A DNA stretch of 64,000 nucleotides from Aestuariibaculum lutulentum (GTDB taxonomy: Bacteria; Bacteroidota; Bacteroidia; Flavobacteriales; Flavobacteriaceae): positions 1,652,501-1,716,500 of the forward strand of contig NZ_CP136709.1 in assembly GCF_032926325.1 (NCBI RefSeq). Direction: 5' to 3'. The notes under the pieces are model-generated. The model made no database searches, was not told the DNA's origin, and saw only the letters and a list, made by a program, of their open reading frames with translations. Positions 44,473 to 53,275 of this stretch are shown here, piece by piece. Made by a program: the position numbers and the translations under genes. How positions within the stretch are numbered: the stretch's first letter is position 1; each line of letters begins with the position of its first letter.

Positions 44473-47214
44473 TTAGAATGTGTATTTTAGGCTTAAGCTT
44501 AATAAGCTTCCTTTCTTGTAAGATTGTACAGTTTCGTTAGTTTCGATACCTGTTGGGATATCTCTAATTAACTGCGTTTGCTCGATTTCTGGATTTAATA
44601 AGTTTCTTCCAACAAACTTAATTTGTAGCTTATCAGTAATTTCTTTACTTACTACTAAATCTAAAGTTACGAATCCTTTTTCGATGATTTGATCGTTATA
44701 AAGTACATCACTGTTATCAAAATCTTCAGGAGAACCTAAAGCAAAGATTTTATCAGAAGAATAGTTACCAGTTAAAGTAGCATTGAATTCTCTTTCAGTA
44801 TTACTATTATAGCTTAAGGATCCGTTTAAGATTAAATCTGAAGCACCTTGTAAATCGGTTTCAGTAACATCTTTGTACTGATAGTTTTCATATAAATCCT
44901 GATTAAACCACATTTTAGTAACGTTAGCGTTGAAGTTTAATAAGCTTTCTTCGTCTTCATTTTTAATTAAGTCGAATCTTGTTTCTAATTCTAAACCAAA
45001 AACTTCAGCCTGATCTCCTGTGTTTTGATATTCGAATACACCTGATGATCCTCTACTTTGTGCTAAGTTTATAGGATTTTTAATTTGCTTGTAGAAACCA
45101 GTAGCTGAAATTAATTCACCGTTACTTGGGAAAAATTCATATTTTAAATCCATGTTAAACACATCCGATTTCTCTAAGGTTGGTGTACCTCTTGTAATAC
45201 GACCAGTTGGAGAAACGTACTCGAAAGGAGCGATTTCTTTAAACTCAGGTAAAGTTTGAGTTAAACTCGATGCTAAACGTAAAAACTGTTTTTCGTTTAA
45301 TTCATACTTTAAGTTAACACTTGGGTAAAGCCCTGTATATTCTTTTGTTGTTTCGCCAACACGACCAACGTAGTTGTTAACATCCCAAAGTACATTTATT
45401 TCATCTCTTTCAAAACGAACACCTGCATTACCAGAGAAACGTTTGTTAGTTCCAAAATCTAAGTTTGCATAACCTGACATAATGTTTATGTCGGCATCAT
45501 AACGGTCTGGAGCACCTTCACGTAATACTAACCCGTTTTGGAAGTTGTCTGGAGTGAATGTTAATGAGAAGCTATCTACATCCGGTACCTGGAAACCACG
45601 AGCTCTAACACCAATAAATTGAGAACTGAAAGTACGGTCTTTTTGACGGAAGTTAGCACCGATATTTAGTTTGAATGGCGACATGTCATCCTCATCTAAT
45701 TTACCGAATTCAATAGCATCGTTAATAAATGCATTGTATTCGTAATCTTCAATTTTCTGGCTAGATTTTCTTTGTTGGAAATCACCAACGTGAGAATATT
45801 GCACGTAACCTTCTTCTTCGAAAATGTTAGCTTCGTTACGAATTCTGTTAGGCTCTTGTGCAAATACATAGTTAAAGCCTCCTGCCCAGGTTAATTGATT
45901 TTTTTCAGTGATATTGTGAGTACCAGCTAACTGGTTAACTAACATCGTAGTTTGTTTGAAGTTTTGGTCTCTAACAAAAGCACCGTCTTCTTTAGGGTCT
46001 TGATCGAAAACATAACCTTCACCATTTCTACCTTGTTCGTAAACCTGGTCGTTACTTGTATTAACCGATAAACTTGTTAATTTAAGGTTGTGGTTGTCGT
46101 TAAGTTTTAAACCTAAATCGATATACCCTGTAGAGTTAGTTTTAGTATTATATTGCTCTACATCTGTAAAGGCATTGTCTAATACGTTTGAACGGTAGCT
46201 TTTAAACATACCATCTCTGTATTCATAAGATTTAGAGTGTGATCCCGCAGCAAATAATTTTACTTCTTTACCAAATAAATCAAATTTAGTACCTCCGTTT
46301 AATTGAAGTCCGTAGTTACCAATGTTTTTAGTGTTTACAGGTTCCCAACCTTGTCTTGTAATTAAATCAACTAATGCATATTGCTTTTTATGGAAACCAA
46401 AAGTTACATCATCAGAAACAATACTGGTTTTAAATCCATTTAATCCTAATACATTGGTGTTGTAACCAGAAGATAATTGGATAGCTAATTCTTTTTTAGC
46501 ATAACTTTTAGTTGAAATATCTACCGTACCAGAACTCTGGTCTGCATAACTAGAAGTTGTATATGTTTTACTAATTCCAACATTTTCAATAATGTTAGTC
46601 GAGAATAAGTTCAGATTAATGTTTTTATTGTTAACATCATCAGAAGGAATTGGTAAACCGTTCATGGTAGTCGATAAATATCTGTCACCAAGACCTCTAA
46701 TGTAGATATCTCCAGAACCTTCACTTTTAGTTACCCCAGAAATTTTTTCGGTAGCAGCAGAAGCATCAGAAACACCAATTTTCGATAAACGTTCTGATCC
46801 AATACTTTCTTTAATAATAACCGCTTTCTTTTGTTCTAATAATAAGGCAGTTTCGCTTTCACGTTTTGTAGTAGTTGTAATAACAACCTCGCTTAATGAA
46901 GCAGCGCTGGCACCCATAGGTACATTAACTTCTGTTACTTTTCCAGCTGTTACTGTAACAGCAATTTCTTGAGTTTCGTAACCTACGAAACTGAAAACTA
47001 AAGTGTAATTACCAGCTTCTAGATTTTCAAGACTATATAGTCCGTCAAAGTCTGAAGTTGTACCGGTTGTGGTTCCTTTAATAAGGACGTTAGCAAAGGC
47101 TAATGGCTCGTCGTTATATTCTTTATCAGTAAGTTTACCAACCACAGAACCAGTGGTTTGTGCGTATGATATTGCTCCTACTAATAGCATTAGCAATACA
47201 GTAAATTTTTTCAT
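44473..47214 (-). CDS. TonB-dependent outer-membrane receptor
   Basis: 913 residues. A signal peptide (MKKFTVLLMLLVGAISYAQ) is followed by a carboxypeptidase-regulatory-like domain (about 20-110, VVGKLTDKEYNDEPLAFANVLIKGT, GNYTLVFSFVGYETQEI), a plug domain (about 120-250, IYIRGLGDRYLSTTMNGLPIP) and a long beta-barrel ending LSLKYTF. It takes up a substrate bound outside, with energy from TonB. No SusD is adjacent; the partner is the beta-helix lipoprotein downstream. It has a weak 11-bp repeat upstream (GTTA at 47301-47304 and 47311-47314) and lies in the phosphate locus, so the ligand may contain phosphate; this is inference. Confidence 0.94.
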   Translation of the reverse strand: MKKFTVLLMLLVGAISYAQTTGSVVGKLTDKEYNDEPLAFANVLIKGTTTGTTSDFDGLYSLENLEAGNYTLVFSFVGYETQEIAVTVTAGKVTEVNVPMGASAASLSEVVITTTTKRESETALLLEQKKAVIIKESIGSERLSKIGVSDASAATEKISGVTKSEGSGDIYIRGLGDRYLSTTMNGLPIPSDDVNNKNINLNLFSTNIIENVGISKTYTTSSYADQSSGTVDISTKSYAKKELAIQLSSGYNTNVLGLNGFKTSIVSDDVTFGFHKKQYALVDLITRQGWEPVNTKNIGNYGLQLNGGTKFDLFGKEVKLFAAGSHSKSYEYRDGMFKSYRSNVLDNAFTDVEQYNTKTNSTGYIDLGLKLNDNHNLKLTSLSVNTSNDQVYEQGRNGEGYVFDQDPKEDGAFVRDQNFKQTTMLVNQLAGTHNITEKNQLTWAGGFNYVFAQEPNRIRNEANIFEEEGYVQYSHVGDFQQRKSSQKIEDYEYNAFINDAIEFGKLDEDDMSPFKLNIGANFRQKDRTFSSQFIGVRARGFQVPDVDSFSLTFTPDNFQNGLVLREGAPDRYDADINIMSGYANLDFGTNKRFSGNAGVRFERDEINVLWDVNNYVGRVGETTKEYTGLYPSVNLKYELNEKQFLRLASSLTQTLPEFKEIAPFEYVSPTGRITRGTPTLEKSDVFNMDLKYEFFPSNGELISATGFYKQIKNPINLAQSRGSSGVFEYQNTGDQAEVFGLELETRFDLIKNEDEESLLNFNANVTKMWFNQDLYENYQYKDVTETDLQGASDLILNGSLSYNSNTEREFNATLTGNYSSDKIFALGSPEDFDNSDVLYNDQIIEKGFVTLDLVVSKEITDKLQIKFVGRNLLNPEIEQTQLIRDIPTGIETNETVQSYKKGSLLSLSLKYTF

Positions 47215-47423
47215 AAAATGTTAGTTTTTATCTGCTGCAAAGAACGTTACGTTGTATGAACGCATCGTTATCTAGAAGTTAAACAATAGTAATAAAAGCG
47301 TTATGTGAATGTTATGAGATTTAATGTTTGTAAACGTTAACTTAACATTGAAGTATGGAAACAAATCAATGAAATTCTATAGGTACGCTTGTTTTTTGGT
47401 GAAAGGTTTTGTTTTAAAAATAA

Positions 47424-47452
47424 CAAAGCCAATAACTTGGTTATTGGCTTTG
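47424..47452 (-). terminator. terminator after the 127-residue gene
   Basis: CAAAGCCAATAA (47424-47435) and TTATTGGCTTTG (47441-47452) pair perfectly; the minus strand continues TTATTTTT. It separates the 127-residue gene from the receptor gene. Confidence 0.8.
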
Positions 47453-47493
47453 CAGACTACTCGAATATATTAATCCCTAATATATTTATATTT

Positions 47494-47877
47494 TTATCCT
47501 TGAGGTAAGGTTTTATTGTTGTTTTCGGCAGTGGCAGTAAGAAGCGCTAATTCATCAAATGAAATGGTGCTTGCTGCTAATGAAAATTTAAGTTCTGTAG
47601 GTTCAAAAGCGTCAACATGAATATTAATTTCTTTTGTTTCGTAACCCACAAAGCTACATACTAAGGTGTAATCTCCTGCTTCTAAGTTTTCAAATACAAA
47701 TAAACCTGTTTGATCTGTATCAACTTTAGTTTCAGTACCCTTAATAGTTACATTAGCTAATACTAAAGGCGCATTATTTACTTCGGCATCCATAATTTTT
47801 CCAACAACTAAGCCAGTGTTTTGGCTAAAAGACATTGCTGAAATTAACATTGCGGCTACAAAAAATAAACGTTTCAT
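47494..47877 (-). CDS. stand-alone carboxypeptidase-regulatory-like domain protein
   Basis: 127 residues. Signal peptide MKRLFFVAAMLISAMSFSQ, then one regulatory-like domain (VVGKIMDAEVNNAPLVLANVTIKGTETKVDTDQTGLFVFENLEAGDYTLVCSFVGYETKEI). It parallels the first about 115 residues of the neighbouring receptor (VVGKLTDKEY...NLEAGNYTLVFSFVGYETQEI) but has no plug or barrel and ends NNNKTLPQG. It is either a truncated duplicate that is still intact as a gene or a small partner protein. It has its own 11-bp AATGTTA repeat upstream and a terminator downstream. Confidence 0.85.
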   Translation of the reverse strand: MKRLFFVAAMLISAMSFSQNTGLVVGKIMDAEVNNAPLVLANVTIKGTETKVDTDQTGLFVFENLEAGDYTLVCSFVGYETKEINIHVDAFEPTELKFSLAASTISFDELALLTATAENNNKTLPQG

Positions 47878-47960
47878 TTATATGTGTTTTTTTAATAGAC
47901 TGCAAATTAAAAGCTTAAATACAAGTATTGTGTTATCTCAATATTAAAGAATATTTACTT

Positions 47961-47978
47961 AATGTTATCTTAATGTTA
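47961..47978 (-). promoter_or_regulatory. Pho-box-like repeat upstream of the 127-residue gene
   Basis: AATGTTA at 47961-47967 and 47972-47978 with an 11-bp period; AATATTT at 47950 is a third, weaker unit. I see no -7 element at the 18-bp distance. The divergent dgt gene shares this spacer. Confidence 0.4.
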
Positions 47979-48068
47979 ATAGAAGTTAGGTTTAGAATAT
48001 TTGTAGCGAATAAAAGCCCCGTAAATATTGGTGAATTTAACTATCTTGCCATGCATTAATAATTTACT

Positions 48069-49409
48069 ATGAACTGGGAACAACTATTATCTTTAAAGCG
48101 ATTTGGTGATACTAATAAACGACTTAGAAAAGAGCAGGACGAAACGCGTCTGGGTTTTGAGGTTGATTATGATCGTATTATATTTTCATCAGAATTTAGA
48201 AGTTTACAAGATAAAACGCAGGTTATTCCTTTATCGGAAACCGATTTTGTTCATACCCGCCTAACACACAGTCTGGAAGTTAGTGTTGTTGGACGCTCTT
48301 TAGGGCGATTGGTTGGAAAAAAATTACTTGAAAAACATCCGCATTTACAAAATGTTCATGGCTATCAGGCTAACGACTTTGGTGCTATTGTGGCTGCGGC
48401 AGCTTTAGCTCACGATATTGGTAATCCGCCATTTGGACATTCAGGTGAAAAGGCTATTGGAGAATTCTTTAAAACCGGAGAAGGATTAAAATATAAAGAC
48501 GAATTAACCGCAAAGGAGTATCAGGATTTATGTGATTTTGAAGGAAACGCCAATGGTTTTAAAATTTTAACTGAAGATCGTGCTGGTCGTATTGGAGGAT
48601 TACGTCTAAGTTATGCTACTCTTGGGGCGTTTACTAAGTATCCAAAAGAATCGTTACCCAAAAAGCCAACAGCTCATATTGCAGATAAAAAGTATGGATT
48701 TTTCCAAAGTGAAAAGGAAGCATATATTGATATTGCCGAAGAACTTGGATTGATAAAGCGTAGTGAAGACAGTGTTAGTTACGCGCGCCATCCGCTAACA
48801 TTTTTAGTAGAAGCTGCCGATGATATTTGTTACACCATTATCGATTTTGAAGATGGTATCAATCTTGGGCTTATTCAGGAGGAATATGCCTTGGAGTATT
48901 TGTCAAAAATTATTCGTCATACCATCCGTCCTGAAAATTATTATGCGTTATCGACTAAAGCCGACCGAATTGGGTATTTGCGAGCACTGGCTATTGGGTC
49001 TTTAATTAATGAAGCGGTCGATATTTTCATGGAAAATGAAGAAGCTATTTTAAATGGCGATTTCGACTGTGCATTAATGGATAAATGCAAATACGAAGCG
49101 CAGATTAATGATATCATAAAAATAAGTATCGAAAATATATATCAATCAACCGAAGTCATTGATAAAGAAATTGCGGGTTATGGTGTTATTAATACCTTGT
49201 TAGAAACTTATACTACTGCGGTAAATAATAGTTTTAACGGTACGGCTTCCAATTACGATAAACTGATTTTAAAAGGTTTGCCTAAAAATATAAAAATCGA
49301 TAGTTCTAGTTTATATGCGCGCTTATCAAGTGTGTGTTACTATGTGTCATTGTTATCCGATAGTAAAGCTATTTTGGATTATAAAAAGATAAAGGGCATT
49401 ACTTTCTAG
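48069..49409 (+). CDS. dgt: dGTP triphosphohydrolase / dNTPase
   Basis: 446 residues of the HD-domain dNTPase family. The N-terminus (IIFSSEFRSLQDKTQVIPLSETDFVHTRLTHSLEVS) and the metal site (His67, His115-Asp116 in ALAHDIGNPPFGHSGE) are typical, and an Asp near residue 260 (EAADDICYTIIDFED) is the last ligand. It removes triphosphate from dNTPs and so balances the ribonucleotide reductase. Divergent from the 127-residue gene, convergent with the permease gene. Confidence 0.93.
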   Translation: MNWEQLLSLKRFGDTNKRLRKEQDETRLGFEVDYDRIIFSSEFRSLQDKTQVIPLSETDFVHTRLTHSLEVSVVGRSLGRLVGKKLLEKHPHLQNVHGYQANDFGAIVAAAALAHDIGNPPFGHSGEKAIGEFFKTGEGLKYKDELTAKEYQDLCDFEGNANGFKILTEDRAGRIGGLRLSYATLGAFTKYPKESLPKKPTAHIADKKYGFFQSEKEAYIDIAEELGLIKRSEDSVSYARHPLTFLVEAADDICYTIIDFEDGINLGLIQEEYALEYLSKIIRHTIRPENYYALSTKADRIGYLRALAIGSLINEAVDIFMENEEAILNGDFDCALMDKCKYEAQINDIIKISIENIYQSTEVIDKEIAGYGVINTLLETYTTAVNNSFNGTASNYDKLILKGLPKNIKIDSSSLYARLSSVCYYVSLLSDSKAILDYKKIKGITF

Positions 49410-49445
49410 AATTGCAATGCAGGCTTGTCTGTTGCATTATCCAAG

Positions 49446-50423
49446 TTATAAGATAATATTGAATAGATATCCTGAAATGATAATGCATAGAGTTACCACG
49501 CTAAAAAATATAGCAATAAGTTTAAAAGTCATAACTTTTTTCAAGAGCATGGCTTCGGGAAGCGACAGGCCAACAACCCCCATCATAAAGGCAATGGCAG
49601 TCCCTAATGGTATACCTTTAGAAACTAATACCTGAACTATAGGAAGTATACCTGACGCGTTTGAGTACATGGGAATAGATAATATGGTGGCAAGCGGAAC
49701 AGCAAAAAGATTGTCCTTAGCCATAAATTTTTCAAAAAAGCCTTCAGGAATATATCCGTGCATGAATCCGCCAATGGCAATTCCAACAATAACATAAGGT
49801 ATAATACCTTTAAGAATGTTTACAACTTCAGTCCATATTACAGGTAAGCGCTTCGTGAAAGGTTGCTTTTCAGCTTGAAATATATCTTGTTCTTTTTTAG
49901 CATTTGTTAAAACGTCTTTTACCCAGGGTGTCAGGTAGCGTTCCAGATTAAGATTTTGAAGAATGATTCCGGATATGGTTCCAAGTAATACGCCACTAAT
50001 GATATAGATAATTGTGGTTTTTATACCAAACAAACCTATAAAAAGGCCAATGGCGACTTCATTAACTAAAGGAGATGTAATTAGAAAAGCAAACGTAACT
50101 CCCAACGGAATACCGCCTCTTACAAAGCCAATGAATAACGGAACCGATGAACAGGAACAAAACGGAGTGACAACTCCAAAAAGACTTGCCATAAGGTATT
50201 CCAGACCATATAGTTTTTTTCTTGACAGATAATTTTTAACCTTGTCTATGGGGAAATAACTGTTAACGATGCCCATAAAAAAGATGACAATAACAAGAAG
50301 GATTAGAATTTTAACAGTATCGTAAATAAAGAAGTTTAAGGCTTCAGCCAGATGTTGTTTCTGATCTAAATTCAAGACATCATAAACCAGCCAATCTGCT
50401 ATTTGTTGTAACCAATTAAACAT
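49446..50423 (-). CDS. ArsP/YraQ-type membrane permease
   Basis: 325 residues with about nine helices and the family motif VVTPFCSCSSVPLFIGFVRGGIPLG near residue 88, then ITSPLVNEVAIGLFIG. The two-half structure (LSIPMYSNASGILPIVQVLVSKGIPLG in the second half) fits DUF318 permeases, which export organoarsenicals or other thiol-reactive compounds. The small thioredoxin-like protein encoded 76 bp upstream is the usual companion. A regulator (ArsR) is not seen. Confidence 0.88.
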   Translation of the reverse strand: MFNWLQQIADWLVYDVLNLDQKQHLAEALNFFIYDTVKILILLVIVIFFMGIVNSYFPIDKVKNYLSRKKLYGLEYLMASLFGVVTPFCSCSSVPLFIGFVRGGIPLGVTFAFLITSPLVNEVAIGLFIGLFGIKTTIIYIISGVLLGTISGIILQNLNLERYLTPWVKDVLTNAKKEQDIFQAEKQPFTKRLPVIWTEVVNILKGIIPYVIVGIAIGGFMHGYIPEGFFEKFMAKDNLFAVPLATILSIPMYSNASGILPIVQVLVSKGIPLGTAIAFMMGVVGLSLPEAMLLKKVMTFKLIAIFFSVVTLCIIISGYLFNIIL

Positions 50424-50499
50424 AGCTACTCGTATTCGAAAATTGTTTTACAATTTTCTATGTACCATGATTTATTAGAATAATGCATTGCTGTTTTTT

Positions 50500-50736
50500 C
50501 TAGTTTAAAAGTGCAAGAACTTCATCTTTTGAAGGGACTCTTCCTTTTATGGTAATAACATCATCAATTACCAAAGCAGGTGTCGTCATGATATTGAATT
50601 TCATAATTTCTACGATATCTTCAACTTTTTCAATGGTTGCATCAATGTTATTTGTGGTAACCACGTCTTTAACAACATTGGTCATCGATTGACATTTAGG
50701 GCAACCGGTTCCTAAAATTTTAATTACTTTACTCAT
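50500..50736 (-). CDS. small thioredoxin-like protein (redox-active disulfide type)
   Basis: 78 residues. The start is the ATG at 50736 (MSKVIKILGTGCPKCQ); a longer frame exists but adds only a hydrophobic stretch absent from the family. The CPKC motif (Cys12, Cys15) and the cis-Pro segment MTTPALVID are visible. Proteins of this type occur beside ArsP/YraQ permeases and may transfer electrons or metal to them. Confidence 0.88.
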   Translation of the reverse strand: MSKVIKILGTGCPKCQSMTNVVKDVVTTNNIDATIEKVEDIVEIMKFNIMTTPALVIDDVITIKGRVPSKDEVLALLN

Positions 50737-50895
50737 GATTAAATGTATTATTTTGGATGATAGATACAGGGATATCAATCAATTGTAAAATTACGATAGA
50801 GATTTAAAAAGATAGGTGACTTTTGTCACGTTTTAGACGTTTTTGCGGAAGAGGAAACGAATAACTTTTGTGTGGAATTTAGTTTCTAATTAACA

Positions 50896-52677
50896 TTATT
50901 GATTGTTTACAATCAATATGTTGTTTAATAATTTTACTAATTGTGTAGAATCTAAACCTATTTGTTGTTGCAGTTCTGTTACGCTACCATGATCAATAAC
51001 TACATCAGGAATGCCTAAAACTTTAATGTTATTCTTATAATTATTGGCTGAAGCAAATTCTAAAATCGCCGACCCGAAACCACCTTTAACCGAGTTGTCT
51101 TCTATGGTGATTATCGCATTATGTTTTTTGAATATTTGATGTAGGAGGGCTTCATCTAAAGGTTTAACAAAGCGCAAATCGTAGTGAGCAATAGTTTCTG
51201 GATTATTGCAACCATTTATGGCATCGGTAACATTTTTAGCAATAGTTCCTATACTTAAAATGGCAATTTTATCACCTTCCTTCAGTATTGTTCCGGTTCC
51301 AATTTCAATGGTTTCAAAAGGTTGTTTCCAGTTTGCTGTAATACCACGGCCTCTAGGATAACGAATGGCAATAGGATGGTGCAGTCCTAATTGGGTGGTA
51401 TACATGATATTGCGTAATTCCATTTCATTTCGCGGCGCGAAAATAATCAGGTTCGGGACGCATCGTAAATACGACAAGTCGTAAACCCCATGATGTGTAG
51501 CACCATCTTCGCCAACCAATCCTGCACGATCTAAGCAAAAAATTACAGGTAAATTTTGTATAGCCACGTCATGAATAATCTGGTCGTAAGCGCGTTGTAA
51601 GAACGTAGAATAGATATTGCAAAAAGGAATTAGACCCTGTGTTGCCATACCTGCAGCAAGTGTTACCGCGTGCTGTTCGGCAATACCAACATCAAAAGCG
51701 CGATCAGGTAGTTCGTCCATCATGTATTTTAATGAACTTCCTGTTGGCATGGCTGGTGTGATACCGACAATGTTTTTGTTTTGTTCGGCTAACTCTACAA
51801 TAGTGTGTCCAAATACATCCTGATATTTAGGGATTTTTGAAGCAGATTTAGGAATCAATTCTCCGGTTTCAGAATCGAACTTTCCTGGGGCATGGTATTT
51901 TACTTGATCTTCTTCGGCCTGACGTAAACCTTTGCCTTTGGTGGTAATAACGTGCAGAAACTTTGGGCCTTTAACTGTTTTTAATCGCTCTAACTCCGAA
52001 ATTACGGCATCTAAATCATGACCATCAATCGGTCCGGAATAATCAAAATTCAAGGCTTCAAAAATATTGTCCTGTTTTTGAGTTCCTTTCTTAACATTGG
52101 TTAAGTACATTTTTAAAGCGCCAACACTTGGGTCAATGCCAATAGCGTTGTCGTTTAAAATAACTAACAGATTAGCATCGGTTACTCCCGCGTGGTTTAA
52201 ACCTTCAAAGGCCATACCACTTGCAATCGAAGCATCGCCAATAACGGCAATGTGTTGTTTTTCGGTTTCACCTTTTAGTTTAGAGGCAATCGCCATGCCT
52301 AAAGCTGCTGAAATGGAAGTTGACGAATGCCCGACCCCAAAGGCATCGTAAATACTTTCGTCGCGTTTAGGGAATCCGCAAATACCGCCTAATTGTCGGT
52401 TGGTATGAAAAACAGCTTTGCGTTCGGTTAATATTTTATGTCCGTAAGCTTGGTGACCAACATCCCAGATGAGTTGGTCTTCTGGGGTATTAAAAACATA
52501 ATGCAGTGCAATGGTTAATTCTACCACACCTAAACTAGCACCTAAATGTCCTTCTTTAGTTGCGACAATGTTAATAATAAACTCACGCAATTCCTGAGCC
52601 AGCTGAGGTAACTGCTCGGGCTTTAAAAGACGTAAATCCTTAGGAGAATTAATGCTATGTAATAAGGTGTTTTGCAC
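50896..52677 (-). CDS. dxs: 1-deoxy-D-xylulose-5-phosphate synthase
   Basis: 593 residues. It condenses pyruvate and glyceraldehyde 3-phosphate with thiamine diphosphate and starts the MEP isoprenoid pathway. The cofactor motif (GDASIASGMAFEGLNHAG then NDNAIGIDPSVG), the His (VGHQAYGHKILT) and the C-terminal transketolase domain (DVGIAEQHAVTLAAGMA) are clear. The start codon is GTG at 52677, since no ATG precedes the conserved N-terminus (SINSPKDLRLL). A perfect -7 element (52682-52689) lies only 4 bp upstream, so the mRNA may be leaderless. Confidence 0.95.
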   Translation of the reverse strand: MQNTLLHSINSPKDLRLLKPEQLPQLAQELREFIINIVATKEGHLGASLGVVELTIALHYVFNTPEDQLIWDVGHQAYGHKILTERKAVFHTNRQLGGICGFPKRDESIYDAFGVGHSSTSISAALGMAIASKLKGETEKQHIAVIGDASIASGMAFEGLNHAGVTDANLLVILNDNAIGIDPSVGALKMYLTNVKKGTQKQDNIFEALNFDYSGPIDGHDLDAVISELERLKTVKGPKFLHVITTKGKGLRQAEEDQVKYHAPGKFDSETGELIPKSASKIPKYQDVFGHTIVELAEQNKNIVGITPAMPTGSSLKYMMDELPDRAFDVGIAEQHAVTLAAGMATQGLIPFCNIYSTFLQRAYDQIIHDVAIQNLPVIFCLDRAGLVGEDGATHHGVYDLSYLRCVPNLIIFAPRNEMELRNIMYTTQLGLHHPIAIRYPRGRGITANWKQPFETIEIGTGTILKEGDKIAILSIGTIAKNVTDAINGCNNPETIAHYDLRFVKPLDEALLHQIFKKHNAIITIEDNSVKGGFGSAILEFASANNYKNNIKVLGIPDVVIDHGSVTELQQQIGLDSTQLVKLLNNILIVNNQ

Positions 52678-52681
52678 GTGA

Positions 52682-52689
52682 CAAAAGTA
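52682..52689 (-). promoter_or_regulatory. -7 promoter element (TACTTTTG) of dxs, possible leaderless start
   Basis: A full match to TAnnTTTG on the minus strand. Only 4 bp separate it from the GTG start, so transcription would begin at or next to the start codon. Confidence 0.5.
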
Positions 52690-52769
52690 CAGATTTTATT
52701 GGTCATATAAGTTGAAAATATTAGTGGATAATTTGATTTAACGAGAGATATTTTAGCGATATGAAATCG

Positions 52770-52777
52770 TATATTTG
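52770..52777 (+). promoter_or_regulatory. -7 promoter element (TATATTTG) of tadA, possible leaderless start
   Basis: A full match to TAnnTTTG ending 4 bp before the ATG at 52782. Transcription would start at the A of the ATG. The N-terminus of TadA agrees with the family, so the start is not further downstream. Confidence 0.5.
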
Positions 52778-52781
52778 AATT

Positions 52782-53231
52782 ATGGAAAACCCGTTTGATG
52801 ATACGTATTTTATGAAAAAAGCCCTGCAGGAGGCAGAGTTGGCTTTTGATAAAGGAGAAATACCTGTTGGAGCTGTTGTTGTTATTGATAATAGAATTAT
52901 TGCTCGCGGTCATAATTTAACTGAAACCTTAAATGATGTGACGGCACATGCCGAGATGCAGGCTATTACAGCGGCGGCTAATTTTTTAGGAGGTAAGTAT
53001 CTTCAAAATTGTACCTTATACGTGACATTAGAGCCTTGCCAAATGTGTGCTGGCGCGTTGTATTGGAGTCAGATTTCTAATATAGTGTATGGAGCCAGAG
53101 ATGAACAACGTGGTTGCATTAATTTAAATACCAGATTACACCCGAAAACTATCATGAAAGGCGGTGTTTTAGAAGCTGAAGCATCTGAATTAATGAAGCG
53201 TTTTTTTATTGAAAAACGAAATTTGAATTGA
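52782..53231 (+). CDS. tadA: tRNA-specific adenosine deaminase
   Basis: 149 residues. It converts A34 to inosine in tRNA-Arg. The zinc site is His56-Ala-Glu58 (TAHAEMQAI) with Cys86 and Cys89 (LEPCQMCAGAL). The N-terminal helix MKKALQEAELAFDKGEIPVGAVVV matches E. coli TadA, which fixes the start at 52782. It is divergent from dxs. Confidence 0.94.
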   Translation: MENPFDDTYFMKKALQEAELAFDKGEIPVGAVVVIDNRIIARGHNLTETLNDVTAHAEMQAITAAANFLGGKYLQNCTLYVTLEPCQMCAGALYWSQISNIVYGARDEQRGCINLNTRLHPKTIMKGGVLEAEASELMKRFFIEKRNLN

Positions 53232-53237
53232 TAGATT

Positions 53238-53269
53238 AGGCGAATGACCCGACCTGAAGGGTAACGCCT
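53238..53269. repeat. short hairpin element related to the structured element at 29030
   Basis: AGGCG (53238-53242) pairs with CGCCT (53265-53269), and CCC (53248-53250) with GGG (53259-53261) around GACCTGAA. The sequence CCCGACCTGAAGGG and the outer GCG/CGC clamp resemble the 3' end of the structured elements I recall from Flavobacteriia, so it may be a truncated copy. It also lies between convergent genes and may act as a weak terminator. Confidence 0.4.
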
Positions 53270-53275
53270 TAATAA

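Noticed and set aside
47284..47314. Pho-box with -7 element for the TonB-dependent receptor
   Set aside because: Only one good AATGTT half-site (47308) is present, its neighbours are off the 11-bp register or weak, and the nearest -7 match is 16 bp away instead of 18, so I do not count it with the clear cases.
52623..52913. Minus-strand open frame of 96 codons over the dxs/tadA divergent promoters
   Set aside because: It covers two perfect -7 elements and the N-terminal codons of both genes, so it is not a plausible gene.
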